DNA from: Streptacidiphilus sp. PB12-B1b | GTDB lineage: Bacteria > Actinomycetota > Actinomycetes > Streptomycetales > Streptomycetaceae | Assembly (NCBI RefSeq): GCF_014084125.1 | Contig: NZ_CP048405.1 | Location: 2,418,001 to 2,482,000, forward strand | Reading direction: 5' to 3' | DNA length: 64,000 nucleotides | Shown: one piece after another, positions 17,922 through 26,345 of the stretch | How the letters are laid out: each line of letters opens with the position of its first letter | Numbering within the stretch: the first letter of the stretch is position 1 | Notes under the pieces: model-generated | Seen by the model: only the letters and a program-made list of their open reading frames with translations | Databases searched by the model: none | Told to the model about the DNA's origin: nothing | Position numbers and translations under genes: made by a program

Positions 17922-18401
17922 TCAGCGCTGGAGCTGCGGGGCGGCGAACCAGGTGGGCTCGTCGGCCAGCGCCCGGCGGATCCGGGTCAGCGAGTGCTCG
18001 GTGAGCTCCGGCAGGTCGTCCGTGGCGAACCAGCCGACCTCCAGCGACTCGTCGTCGTTGACCCTGGCCTCGCCGCCCACCGCCCGGCAGCGCAGCGTGA
18101 TGTCCATGAACTGGCAGTGGTCGCCGTTGGGGTAGGTCATCGGGGCCAGCGCCTCGACCATCACCACCCGCTCGGCGACGCAGCGCACCGCGGTCTCCTC
18201 GAAGACCTCGCGCACCGCGGTCTCGGCGGGCTGCTCGCCCGGCTCCGGGATGCCCGCCAGGGTCGCCCAGCGCCCGGTGTCGGCCCGCCGCCCCAGCAGG
18301 ACCTCGCCCCGGTCGTTGAGGACGATGGCGCTCACCCCGGGCAGCCAGAGCAGCTGCTGCCCGGCGGCGGCGCGGAGGCGGGTGATGAACTCGGGTGTCA
18401 T
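17922..18401 (-). CDS. NUDIX hydrolase
   Basis: 159-residue NUDIX protein of the MutT-like group. The Nudix box is complete: G-x5-E-x7-REVFEET (GIPEPGEQPAETAVREVFEETAV). VSAIVLNDRGEVLLGRRADTGRWATLAG is the lead strand. It hydrolyses a nucleoside diphosphate-linked substrate; which one cannot be told. Start ATG 18401 has no good Shine-Dalgarno; a -10-like TAGGGT (complement of 18409-18414) lies 7 nt upstream, consistent with a leaderless transcript. It is divergent from the mycothiol-dependent dehydrogenase. Confidence 0.9.
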   Translation of the reverse strand: MTPEFITRLRAAAGQQLLWLPGVSAIVLNDRGEVLLGRRADTGRWATLAGIPEPGEQPAETAVREVFEETAVRCVAERVVMVEALAPMTYPNGDHCQFMDITLRCRAVGGEARVNDDESLEVGWFATDDLPELTEHSLTRIRRALADEPTWFAAPQLQR

Positions 18402-18607
18402 GCGGTCCACCCTAATCGCGTCGCACGGCCCGCCCCGGTCCGCCGCGAGCCCGCGCGAGCGGGGATCGGACGCACCAGTGCGGCCGGGAACGTCGTGATC
18501 CACAGCCGGATCGGGCAGAGTGGGAGCAGCGGACGGCGGGGCCATCCTGGCGGCCCTGCCGTCCGCGCCCGGACACAAGCGTCCCGGACAGACGAGGGAG
18601 AGCAGCC

Positions 18608-19693
18608 ATGGCCCAGCGAGTACGCGGTGTGATCGCGCCCGGCAGGGGCGAGCCGGTCCGGATCGAGACGGTCCTGGTGCCCGACCCGGGCCCCGGCGAG
18701 GCCGTGGTCCGGGTGCAGGCGTGCGGCGTCTGCCACACCGACCTGCACTACCGCGAGGGCGGCATCAACGACGACTTCCCGTTCCTGCTCGGGCACGAGG
18801 CCGCCGGGGTCGTTGAGTCCGTCGGCCCGGACGTCACCGAGGTCGCCCCCGGCGACTTCGTCGTCCTCAACTGGCGCGCGGTCTGCGGCCAGTGCCGGGC
18901 CTGTCGGCGCGGACGCCCGCAGTACTGCTTCAGCACCCACAACGCCACCCAGAAAATGACCCTGGAGGACGGCACCGAGCTGTCCCCGGCGCTCGGCATC
19001 GGCGCCTTCGCGGACAAGACCCTGGTCGCCGCCGGGCAGTGCACCAAGGTCGACCCCGCCGCCTCCCCGGCCGCCGCCGGGCTGCTCGGCTGCGGCGTGA
19101 TGGCCGGGCTCGGCGCGGCCGTCAACACCGGCGGCGTCTCGCGCGGCGACAGCGTCGCCGTCATCGGCTGCGGCGGCGTGGGCAACGCCGCCGTCATGGG
19201 CTCGCGGCTGGCGGGCGCGTCCCGGATCATCGCCGTCGACGTGGACGACCGCAAGCTGGCCACGGCGCTGCGGCTGGGCGCCACCCACACCGTCAACTCC
19301 CGCACCGACGACCCGGTCGAGGCGGTCCGGGCGCTCACCGGCGGCCACGGCGCGGACGTCGTCATCGAGGCCGTCGGCCGCCCGGAGACCTACAAGCAGG
19401 CGTTCTACGCCCGCGACCTGGCCGGGACGGTGGTGCTGGTGGGCGTGCCCACCCCGGAGATGACCCTGGAGCTGCCGCTGCTGGACGTCTTCGGCCGCGG
19501 CGGCGCGCTCAAGTCGTCCTGGTACGGCGACTGCCTGCCCTCCCGCGACTTCCCGACCCTGATCGACCTGTACCTGCAGGGCCGGCTCGACCTGGACGCC
19601 TTCGTCTCCGAAACCATCCCGCTGGACGGCGTCGAGGAGGCGTTCGCCCGCATGCACAAGGGCGAGGTGCTGCGCTCGGTGGTGGTGCTGTGA
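18608..19693 (+). CDS. S-(hydroxymethyl)mycothiol dehydrogenase
   Basis: 361-residue zinc-containing medium-chain dehydrogenase that oxidises the formaldehyde-mycothiol adduct with NAD, the actinobacterial counterpart of glutathione-dependent formaldehyde dehydrogenase. Catalytic zinc site CGVCHTD and GHEAAG; structural zinc [15 protein letters not shown]; Rossmann [46 protein letters not shown] is typical of the mycothiol subgroup (MscR/AdhE2). ATG 18608 follows GGGAGAGC. It is coupled by GTGA overlap to a metallo-hydrolase that commonly accompanies this enzyme. Confidence 0.9.
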   Translation: MAQRVRGVIAPGRGEPVRIETVLVPDPGPGEAVVRVQACGVCHTDLHYREGGINDDFPFLLGHEAAGVVESVGPDVTEVAPGDFVVLNWRAVCGQCRACRRGRPQYCFSTHNATQKMTLEDGTELSPALGIGAFADKTLVAAGQCTKVDPAASPAAAGLLGCGVMAGLGAAVNTGGVSRGDSVAVIGCGGVGNAAVMGSRLAGASRIIAVDVDDRKLATALRLGATHTVNSRTDDPVEAVRALTGGHGADVVIEAVGRPETYKQAFYARDLAGTVVLVGVPTPEMTLELPLLDVFGRGGALKSSWYGDCLPSRDFPTLIDLYLQGRLDLDAFVSETIPLDGVEEAFARMHKGEVLRSVVVL

Positions 19694-20322
19694 CCTCCGC
19701 GCGGATCGAGCACCTGGTCACCTCGGGCGTCTTCGAGCTGGACGGCGGCAGCTGGGAGGTGGACAACAACGTCTGGATCATCGGCGACGACACCGAGGCG
19801 GTGGTCATCGACGCCGCCCACGACGCTCCGGCCATCGCCGCGGCGGTCGGCTCCCGCCGGCTGACCGCGATCGTCTGCACCCACGCCCACAACGACCACA
19901 TCGACGCCGCCCCGGCCCTGGCCGAGCTGACCGGCGCGCCGGTGCTGCTGCACCCCGACGACCTGCCGCTGTGGAAGCAGACCCACCCGCACCGCGAGCC
20001 GGACGGCCCGCTGGCCGCCGGGGCGCGGATCGAAGCGGCCGGGGTCGCGCTCACCGTGCTGCACACCCCCGGCCACAGCCCCGGCGCGGTCTGCCTGTAC
20101 GCGCCCGAGCTGGGGGCGCTGTTCTCCGGCGACACCCTGTTCCGGGGCGGGCCGGGAGCGACCGGGCGCTCCTACTCGGACTTCCCGACGATCATCGACT
20201 CCCTCCGCGACCGGCTGCTCACCCTCCCGGGCTCCACGGTCGTCCACACCGGGCACGGGGAGTCCACCACCATCGGCGCGGAGGCCCCGCACCTGGCCGA
20301 GTGGATCGCCCGCGGGCACTGA
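19690..20322 (+). CDS. Metallo-beta-lactamase-fold hydrolase, partner of the mycothiol dehydrogenase
   Basis: 210 residues of the glyoxalase II-like MBL fold. Metal motif THAHNDHID, second His in [12 protein letters not shown], and GDTLF, then [12 protein letters not shown] 19690 overlaps the preceding TGA (GTGA), so the pair is translationally coupled. In actinobacteria this pairing is common, and the hydrolase is a good candidate for cleaving S-formylmycothiol to formate and mycothiol; that specific reaction is inference from context. Confidence 0.88.
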   Translation: MTSARIEHLVTSGVFELDGGSWEVDNNVWIIGDDTEAVVIDAAHDAPAIAAAVGSRRLTAIVCTHAHNDHIDAAPALAELTGAPVLLHPDDLPLWKQTHPHREPDGPLAAGARIEAAGVALTVLHTPGHSPGAVCLYAPELGALFSGDTLFRGGPGATGRSYSDFPTIIDSLRDRLLTLPGSTVVHTGHGESTTIGAEAPHLAEWIARGH

Positions 20323-20337
20323 ACGGACGCGGAGGCG

Positions 20338-20781
20338 TCAGGGCAGCTGCTTCTCCACGGCGATCCTGCCCTCCGCGGCCAGCCGCCGCCGGGCCCACTC
20401 CAGGTTGGCCGGGTTCAGGTCGCGTCCGCTGGCGAGCACCAGGTCCTCGGCGGACACCTCCCCCTCCGCGCCGGTGTGCAGGACCGCGTCCGGGGTGACC
20501 TCGTCCGGCCCGGGGGTGCGCACCAGGTGCTGGTCGTCCGCCCCGCCGTAGCGGCGCTGGAACTTGGCGATCTCGCCCTCGGGGTCGACCTGCCGGGCCC
20601 GGCCGGTGTGGAACGGGTGGCTCTCCGCGGAGATCTCCACGTCCACCAGCGGGTAGGTCTTCCCGTCGTCCCACTCGATCGTGCGGTCGCTGGCCGCGGT
20701 GGACCGGGTCAGGAAGGCGTAGCCGGCGGAACGGTCCCGGAAGACCACCGGGCGGTAGTCGGGATTGGTGTCCTGTGCCAT
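20338..20781 (-). CDS. Type B 50S ribosomal protein L31 with C-terminal extension
   Basis: 147 residues. Residues 1 to about 80 are a type B (zinc-free, no Cys) L31: YRPVVFRDRSAGYAFLTRSTAASDRTIEWDDGKTYPLVDVEISAESHPFHTG. This paralog usually replaces zinc-binding L31 when zinc is scarce. The remaining 65 or so residues (from ADDQHLV to EKQLP) are an extra domain not normally in L31B, ending in an amphipathic helix (NLEWARRRLAAEGRIAVEKQ). ATG 20781 has GAGGAG at good spacing. No obvious Zur box was found upstream. Convergent with the MBL hydrolase gene. Confidence 0.85.
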   Translation of the reverse strand: MAQDTNPDYRPVVFRDRSAGYAFLTRSTAASDRTIEWDDGKTYPLVDVEISAESHPFHTGRARQVDPEGEIAKFQRRYGGADDQHLVRTPGPDEVTPDAVLHTGAEGEVSAEDLVLASGRDLNPANLEWARRRLAAEGRIAVEKQLP

Positions 20782-20838
20782 GGGATGCTCCTCGGTCTCC
20801 GTGTTCCGTGTGTGCCCGTTCCGGGTGCGCCCGCCGGG

Positions 20839-21159
20839 TCAGTCGGCGGCCTGGGCCTCCGCCTGGGCCTCCGCCGAGCCGAGGAGGCCCCGGTACTCGG
20901 GGTGCCGCTCGATCCAGCCCGCGTAGAACGGGCAGGAGGCGACGACCGTCGCCCCCGCCGCGCGGGCCTCGTCCAGGGAGGCCCGGGCCAGGGCCCCGGC
21001 AACACCGCGGCCCTCGAACCGCGGGTCCACCTCGGTGTGCGTGAAGGCGATGGCCCCCGGCGCGCGGAGGTACTCGGCGAACCCGGCCAGGGTCTCCCCG
21101 AACCGGGCCTCGTAGCGGTGGGAGGCGGGTACGTCGGACACCTCGGGCGGCTGGCTCAC
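20839..21159 (-). CDS. Small GNAT-fold acetyltransferase (YjdJ-like)
   Basis: 106 residues. Minimal GNAT of the YjdJ/NATD1 type: YEARFGETLAGFAEYLR, AIAFTHTEVDPRFEGRGVAGALARASLDEARAAGATVVASCPFYAGWIERHPEYRGLL. The acetyl-CoA binding loop is FEGRGVAGAL. The substrate is unknown. GTG 21159 is selected because GGAGCG lies 7 nt upstream and the length then fits the family (about 100 aa). A longer frame reaches 21282, but it crosses AT-containing intergenic sequence. It lies 57 nt upstream of the L31B gene in the same direction. Confidence 0.82.
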   Translation of the reverse strand: MSQPPEVSDVPASHRYEARFGETLAGFAEYLRAPGAIAFTHTEVDPRFEGRGVAGALARASLDEARAAGATVVASCPFYAGWIERHPEYRGLLGSAEAQAEAQAAD

Positions 21160-21298
21160 GGGTTCGCTCCGGATCCGTCGGTGGGCGGCAGGGCACGCCT
21201 GCCCGGACTGCTCCAGCATTAACCGCCTTGGCGTAACGCGCGACCCCGCCGGTACCGGCCGGGTGACGCGCCCGCGGCGCACCGGCCCCGGGCGGCGC

Positions 21299-21784
21299 TC
21301 AGTCGACCGGCTCCTCCTCCAGCTGCCGCAGCACCTCCTCGGACAGCCCCGCCAGCGCCGCCACCTGCTCCGGGGTGATGGCGTCGAAGACCAGCCGGCG
21401 GACCGTCCGCACGTGCCGGGGCGCGGCGGTGCGGATCGCCGCCCGGCCCGCCGGGGTGATCGCCACGAAGGAGCCGCGCCGGTCGTTGGCGCACTCCTCG
21501 CGGACGATCAGCTCCCGCTTCACCATCCGGGCCAGGTGGTGCGACATCCGGCTCTTCTCCCAGCGCAGCGCCCTGGCCAGCTCCAGCACCCTGATCCGGC
21601 CGCCGGGTATGTCGGTGAGCTGCACCAGGACGTCGAAGTCGGCCAGCGACAGGTCGGAGTCGGTCTGCAGCTCACGCCCCAGCCGGGCCATCAGCTGCGT
21701 GTGCATCCGCAGGAAGGAGCGCCAGGCCTGCGCCTCGGTGTCGTCGAGCCAGGCGGTGTCGGTGCTGGTGTCGGGGCTGCTCAT
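21299..21784 (-). CDS. MarR-family regulator, divergent from yceI
   Basis: 161 residues. Winged helix: IRVLELARALRWEKSRMSHHLARMVKRELIVREECANDRRGSFVAITPAGRAAI. The helix LRWEKSRMSHHLARM is typical of a large streptomycete MarR subgroup. ATG 21784 is preceded by a -10-like TAGAAT 6 nt upstream (complement of 21791-21796) and no Shine-Dalgarno, so leaderless translation is likely. It probably controls the divergent YceI gene through the shared 103-bp region. Confidence 0.88.
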   Translation of the reverse strand: MSSPDTSTDTAWLDDTEAQAWRSFLRMHTQLMARLGRELQTDSDLSLADFDVLVQLTDIPGGRIRVLELARALRWEKSRMSHHLARMVKRELIVREECANDRRGSFVAITPAGRAAIRTAAPRHVRTVRRLVFDAITPEQVAALAGLSEEVLRQLEEEPVD

Positions 21785-21887
21785 CGGACCATTCTAGCTA
21801 CATTGGTTGACGTGTCATCGAATCACGCTACGCTGTAGGTGAAGGTTCAACTAACTAGCAGCGAGCCCTACCGCCGAGGAGTCGTCC
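21785..21887. promoter_or_regulatory. Divergent marR / yceI promoter region
   Basis: Toward yceI: -35 TTGACG (21807-21812) and -10 TACGCT (21829-21834), spacing 16. Toward marR: -10 TAGAAT ending 6 nt before its ATG. The region holds a short TGAC-GT-GTCA dyad over the yceI -35 and a GTTGA/TCAAC pair (21806-21810 and about 21847-21851), candidates for MarR binding. The base composition is clearly lower in GC than flanking DNA. Confidence 0.5.
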
Positions 21888-22442
21888 ATGACCACCGCCA
21901 TCACCCCCGACCTGTCCGGCAGCTACACCATCGACCCCGCCCACTCCACCATCGGCTTCGTCGCCCGCCACGCCATGGTCACCAAGGTGCGCGGCTCGTT
22001 CAAGGACGTCAGCGGCACCGTCACGGTCGACGCCCAGGACCCGGCCAAGTCCTCCGCCCAGGTGACCATCCAGGTCGCCAGCATCGACACCCGCAACCCG
22101 GACCGCGACGGCCACCTGCGCACCAACGACTTCCTCGACGCCGCCACCTACCCCACCATCACCTTCGCCTCCACCGCCGCCGAGCTGCGCGGCGAGAACA
22201 GCGTCACGCTGACCGGCGACCTCACCATCAAGGGCGTCACCAAGTCGATCGCCATCGACTTCGACTACCAGGGCGCGGCCACCGACCCCTTCGGCAACCA
22301 CCGCCTGGGCTTCGAGGGCACGCACACCATCAGCCGCGCGGACTACGGCATCACCTGGAACGCGCCGCTGGAGACCGGCGGCGTGCTGGTCGGCGACAAG
22401 ATCGTGCTGGAGTTCGACCTCTCGCTGGTCAAGAGCGCCTGA
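21888..22442 (+). CDS. YceI-family lipocalin-like isoprenoid-binding protein
   Basis: 184 residues, full-length YceI: SGSYTIDPAHSTIGFVARHAMVTKVRGSFKDVSGTVTVD, then NPDRDGHLRTNDFLDAATYPTITF and DLTIKGVTKSIAIDFDYQG. YceI proteins form a lipocalin-like barrel that binds polyprenyl/polyisoprenoid chains. No signal peptide is evident here, as in other actinobacterial members. ATG 21888 follows GAGGAG. Divergent MarR control is likely. The natural ligand and physiological role are not known from sequence. Confidence 0.92.
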   Translation: MTTAITPDLSGSYTIDPAHSTIGFVARHAMVTKVRGSFKDVSGTVTVDAQDPAKSSAQVTIQVASIDTRNPDRDGHLRTNDFLDAATYPTITFASTAAELRGENSVTLTGDLTIKGVTKSIAIDFDYQGAATDPFGNHRLGFEGTHTISRADYGITWNAPLETGGVLVGDKIVLEFDLSLVKSA

Positions 22443-22483
22443 CACCGGCCCCGGGGCACGGACGGCCCTGGCAGACTGGGCGG

Positions 22484-23059
22484 GTGCACTCCAAGCCCCC
22501 GGCCGGCCCGGCCGTCCCCTTCCGGCCCAACGCCGAGCAACTGGCCCTGGCCCACGGCACCACCATCGCGGACGTCGTCGGGCCGGGGCTGCACGTCCTG
22601 TTCTGCGGCATCAACCCGGGGCTGTGGTCGGGCGCCACCGGCCACCACTTCGCCCGCCCCGGCAACCGCTTCTGGCCCGCCCTGCACCGCTCCGGCTTCA
22701 CGCCCCGCCAGTTCCGGCCCGACGAGCAGGACCAGCTGCCCGCCCTCGGCCTGGGCATCACCAACGTCGTCGCCCGCGCCTCCGCCAGGGCCGACGAGCT
22801 GACCGCCGACGAGTACCGCACCGGCGGCCAGGAGCTGGCCGAGCGCGTCGCCCGGCTGCGGCCCCGGGCGCTGGCCGTGCTGGGCATCGGCGCCTACCGC
22901 TCCGCCTTCGCCCGCCCCCGCGCCACGGTCGGCCGCCAGCCCGAGGACCTGAACGGCACCCAGGTCTGGGTCCTCCCCAACCCCAGCGGCCTCAACGCCC
23001 ACTACACCCTCGACGGCATCGCAGCCGAGTTCAGGAAGCTGCGCCTGGCGGTGGGGTGA
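22484..23059 (+). CDS. mug: G/U mismatch-specific DNA glycosylase
   Basis: 191-residue Mug/TDG-family uracil-DNA glycosylase that removes uracil (and related bases) opposite G. Active-site motif GINPGLWSGATGHHFARPGNRFW (G-I-N-P-G) and C-terminal VLPNPSGLNAHYTL match the family. GTG 22484 is the chosen start; a -10-like CAGACT ends 6 nt before it, suggesting a leaderless message. Its 3' end overlaps the convergent MFS gene by 29 bp. Confidence 0.9.
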   Translation: MHSKPPAGPAVPFRPNAEQLALAHGTTIADVVGPGLHVLFCGINPGLWSGATGHHFARPGNRFWPALHRSGFTPRQFRPDEQDQLPALGLGITNVVARASARADELTADEYRTGGQELAERVARLRPRALAVLGIGAYRSAFARPRATVGRQPEDLNGTQVWVLPNPSGLNAHYTLDGIAAEFRKLRLAVG

Positions 23060-24509
23060 CCGCTTGTGGCTCGCTGGCGCGCTGCTCCGGCAGGTCCGCC
23101 GCGGCGTTCGGTTCCGGTTCGCCCAGGGCGGCTCGACGGGCTGCGGCGTCCGGCATGGTGAGGCTGAACAGGGCCGCAGCCAGGGCGATCAACGCCAGCC
23201 CACGATAGGCGTCCTGATAGGCCGCCAGTTGCGGTGGGGCGCCGGCCGGGCGGTTGCTCTCCAGTACCAGCAGGGTGGCCACGACGGCCGGGGCGAGCGC
23301 GCCGGCGGTCTGCCGGACGACCGTGTTGAGCGTCGAGGCGTGCCCGACGTCGGCCCGGTCCACCGTGCTCAGCGATGCCACCGTGGTCGGCATGAACACC
23401 CCGCCCATGCTCACGCCCAGCAGGAACATGTACAGCCGGATGGTCCACAGGCTGGTGTGCAGACCGCAGCCGGACAGCAGCAACAGGACCACCGCGACCC
23501 CGCCCATGCCGGCCGCGATGATCAGGCGCGGCCCGACCCTGGCGTACAGCGCCCCGGCCACCTGGACGGTCAGCACCACGCCGAACGCCTCGGTGAAGGT
23601 GCTGGTGCCGGAGGCCAGCGCGCTCCGGCCCTGGGCCTCCTGGATGAACAGCGGCCCCAGGAACATGGCGCCCATGATCGCCACCAAGCCCACCAGGCAG
23701 ATCAGGTTGGTGTCGCGGAACAGCCGGTCGGCGAACAGCCGCAGCCGCAGCACCGGTTCACGGGTCCGCAGCTGCACCGCGGTCGCGGCGGCCAGCAGCG
23801 CCACCCCGCCCGCCAGCGCCGCGTCCACCGCCGGTGCGGACCAACCCTGCTGCGCGCCCTCGCACACCCCGTACATCAGCGAGGCCAGCCCGGCGGCGGA
23901 CAGCACCAGCCCGGGGACGTCCAGCCGATCGGGTTCGTGGTCCCGGTGCGGGGTCAGGAAGAGCAGGCCGAAGAGCGTGGCCGCGGCCCCGACCGGCAGG
24001 TTGACGTAGAACACCCAGCGCCAGGAGAAGCTGGTGACCAGGATGCCGCCGAGGATGGGCGCCAGGGCCGGGGCCACCTGCTGCGGAAAGATCATCAGCC
24101 GGCCCGCGCGGACCCGCTCGCTGGCCGAGAAGGTGCGGAACAGCATGGTGCTGCCGACCGGCAGCAGCAGCCCCCCGGCGCAGCCCTGGAGCGCCCGGTA
24201 GGCGACCAGCTGGCCGAGGCCGTCGGCGGAGCCGCAGAGCGCCGAGGCCAGGGTGAACAGGGCGAGGGCCAGCAGCAGCACCCGCTTGCCGCCGAAGCGG
24301 TCGCCCAGCCAGGCGGAGGCGGGCATGGTCATCCCGACGCACACCGGATAGACCACCACCACGCTGTCCAGACCGGTCGGGGCGAGGTGGAACTGACTGC
24401 CGATCGAGGGCAGGGCGACGGTGGTGATCGCGCCGTCGACTATGGAGAGGAAGATGGTCGAAGCCACCATGACGGGCACAACAGTGCGTTGGCTGAGGCG
24501 GTGGGGCAC
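23031..24509 (-). CDS. MFS drug exporter, DHA2 (EmrB/QacA) family, 14 TM
   Basis: 492-residue proton-driven multidrug efflux protein. Motif A WLGDRFGGKRVLLLAL after helix 2, YRALQGCAGGLLLPVGSTML, and APILGGILVTSFSWRWVFYVNLPVGAAAT typical of DHA2. Fourteen hydrophobic segments can be counted. The start is GTG 24509 (MPHRLSQRTVVPVMVAST). It is divergent from a MarR gene with a palindrome in the shared gap, so substrate-responsive repression is likely. Its last 29 bp overlap mug on the other strand. Confidence 0.92.
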   Translation of the reverse strand: MPHRLSQRTVVPVMVASTIFLSIVDGAITTVALPSIGSQFHLAPTGLDSVVVVYPVCVGMTMPASAWLGDRFGGKRVLLLALALFTLASALCGSADGLGQLVAYRALQGCAGGLLLPVGSTMLFRTFSASERVRAGRLMIFPQQVAPALAPILGGILVTSFSWRWVFYVNLPVGAAATLFGLLFLTPHRDHEPDRLDVPGLVLSAAGLASLMYGVCEGAQQGWSAPAVDAALAGGVALLAAATAVQLRTREPVLRLRLFADRLFRDTNLICLVGLVAIMGAMFLGPLFIQEAQGRSALASGTSTFTEAFGVVLTVQVAGALYARVGPRLIIAAGMGGVAVVLLLLSGCGLHTSLWTIRLYMFLLGVSMGGVFMPTTVASLSTVDRADVGHASTLNTVVRQTAGALAPAVVATLLVLESNRPAGAPPQLAAYQDAYRGLALIALAAALFSLTMPDAAARRAALGEPEPNAAADLPEQRASEPQAVTPPPGAAS

Positions 24510-24579
24510 GGGCTCGGTCCAGAGGTGTGGCAGGGCATCATGAGGACGCGTCGGACCGGTTCACGCCGTCGGCCGACAT

Positions 24580-24599
24580 ATAGTGAGCATACTCATTAT
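24580..24599. promoter_or_regulatory. Candidate MarR operator between MFS exporter and marR
   Basis: Imperfect palindrome ATAGTGAG-CATA-CTCATTAT (arms match 7 of 8) in the 126-bp divergent gap. It lies in an AT-rich island and 37 bp before the MarR start, a suitable place to repress both directions. Confidence 0.55.
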
Positions 24600-24635
24600 G
24601 ATGCGCCTCACAATATGTGGAACGAGGATCGGTGC

Positions 24636-25103
24636 ATGGCAGCTCCCGGGAGCAGCGACATCCTGGTGGACGAGCTCTTCGCCACCACTCACCGCCTGCA
24701 GACCTATGTGAACGCCCGGCTGCGCGTCCACGGAGCCTCGGTGGCGCGGCTGCGGGCCCTGCGGATGCTCGCCTCCTCTGCCGAGCCGCTGCGCATGCGC
24801 GACCTCAGCGAGATGCTGGGCGTCGCCGCCCGCACCACCACCGCACTGGTCGACTCCCTGGAGCGTGACGGCCTGGTCGAGCGGGTCCGCCACCCGGAGG
24901 ACCGCCGGGCCTTCCTGCTGAGCCTCACCCCGCTGGGCAGGACCAGGCACACCGAGGCCGAGGAGGTCGACCGCCAGGCGCTGGCCACCGCGACCGGTCG
25001 GCTGGCCCCGGCCGAGCGGGCCCGGCTGCGGGAGCTGCTGGCGCTGATCCGCGACACCGTCGCCGAGGCGCCGCAGGCACCGCAGGGCCCGCCCGACGCC
25101 TGA
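24636..25103 (+). CDS. MarR-family regulator of the divergent MFS exporter
   Basis: 155 residues. MarR fold: LRMRDLSEMLGVAARTTTALVDSLERDGLVERVRHPEDRRAFLLSLTPLGR, with the HPEDRRA wing. ATG 24636 is used because GAGGA precedes it by 7 nt; ATG 24615 is an in-frame alternative. Pairing with a DHA2 exporter across a palindromic operator suggests it senses a toxic substrate of the pump. Confidence 0.88.
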   Translation: MAAPGSSDILVDELFATTHRLQTYVNARLRVHGASVARLRALRMLASSAEPLRMRDLSEMLGVAARTTTALVDSLERDGLVERVRHPEDRRAFLLSLTPLGRTRHTEAEEVDRQALATATGRLAPAERARLRELLALIRDTVAEAPQAPQGPPDA

Positions 25104-25307
25104 GCCCGCCCGACCACGGCTCAGGCCGCGCCGCCCGTCCGCCGCTCACGCCGCCGCCCCGGGCGGGGTCAGGCCCGCGCCGCACGGCTGTCAACGGGTA
25201 TCCACAGGGTTCGCGGGATGGCGGCCCGGGAGAACCGCCGTTGTAGTCTTGGCCGCGCATACGCGGGTGGAACAGCCCGCCCGTTCGCAAGGGAAACGGC
25301 CCGCCTG

Positions 25308-26321
25308 ATGGAACTCGCGTACATCCCCAGCCCCTCCCAGGGCGTCTGGCACATCGGTCCGATCCCGATCCGCGCCTACGCGCTGTGCATCCTCGCGGGC
25401 ATCGCCGCCGCCCTCTGGCTGACCCGCCGCCGGTGGGTGAAGCTCGGCGGCAATCCGGACGACGTCCTGGACATCGCCCTGTGGGCGGTCCCCTTCGGCA
25501 TCGTCGGCGGGCGGCTGTACCACGTCATCACCGACCCGGAGCTGTACTTCAAGGCCGGTGAGCAGCCCATCCGGGCGCTGTACATCTGGGACGGCGGCCT
25601 CGGCATCTGGGGCGCTGTGGCCCTGGGCGCGGTCGGCGCCTGGATCGGCTGCCGCCGCAAGGGCGTGCCGCTGTCCGGCTTCGCCGACGCGCTCGCCCCG
25701 GGGCTGATCCTGGCCCAGGCCATCGGCCGCTGGGGCAACTACTTCAACCAGGAGCTGTACGGCGACCCGACCAAGCTGCCCTGGGGCCTGCTGATCGACC
25801 CGGCGCACCGCCCCCCGGCCACCCCCAGCCTGGGCGTCTACCAGCCGACCTTCCTGTACGAGTCGATCTGGGACATCGGCTGCTGCCTGCTGCTGCTGTG
25901 GGCCGACCGCCGCTGGAGCATGCACTCGGCCCGGCTGTTCGCCCTCTACGCCGCCGCCTACACGGCCGGCCGCGGCTGGATCGAGGCGCTGCGGGACGAC
26001 CACGCCAACCGCTTCCTCGGGCTTCGGCTCAACGACTGGACCTCGCTGGTGGTCTTCCTGGTGGCGGTGGCCTTCCTCATCGCCACCCGCAACAAGCCCG
26101 CCCCGGAGAACCCGATCGGGCGGTCGCGGATCACCGATCCGGACGCCGCCGCCCCGGTCGACGCCGAAGCCGACTCCGATGCGGCCGTCACCGCCGCCGA
26201 GCCCCGGGAGGCCTCCGGCCCCGACGCCGCCGAGGGCGGCGGTCAGGGGCCCGGCGGCCAGAAGGACGCCCCGCGCAGGGACCGCAAGGACGACCAGGAG
26301 GACGCCGAGCTGCAGGCCTGA
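25308..26321 (+). CDS. lgt: Prolipoprotein diacylglyceryl transferase
   Basis: 337-residue inner-membrane enzyme that transfers diacylglycerol from phosphatidylglycerol to the lipobox Cys of prolipoproteins. Family motifs: HIGPIPIRAYALCI, GGRLYHVITD, GGLGIWG, and the Lgt signature LAQAIGRWGNYFNQELYG. Seven helices, then an unusually long acidic/Ala/Gly tail (about residues 265-337) common in actinobacteria. ATG 25308 fits the family N-terminus; an open frame extends upstream to 25218. A -10-like TAGTCT lies near 25244. The window also ends in lnt, the third lipoprotein-maturation enzyme. Confidence 0.95.
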   Translation: MELAYIPSPSQGVWHIGPIPIRAYALCILAGIAAALWLTRRRWVKLGGNPDDVLDIALWAVPFGIVGGRLYHVITDPELYFKAGEQPIRALYIWDGGLGIWGAVALGAVGAWIGCRRKGVPLSGFADALAPGLILAQAIGRWGNYFNQELYGDPTKLPWGLLIDPAHRPPATPSLGVYQPTFLYESIWDIGCCLLLLWADRRWSMHSARLFALYAAAYTAGRGWIEALRDDHANRFLGLRLNDWTSLVVFLVAVAFLIATRNKPAPENPIGRSRITDPDAAAPVDAEADSDAAVTAAEPREASGPDAAEGGGQGPGGQKDAPRRDRKDDQEDAELQA

Positions 26322-26345
26322 GCGCGGGCGCGCCGCCGCCCCCGC

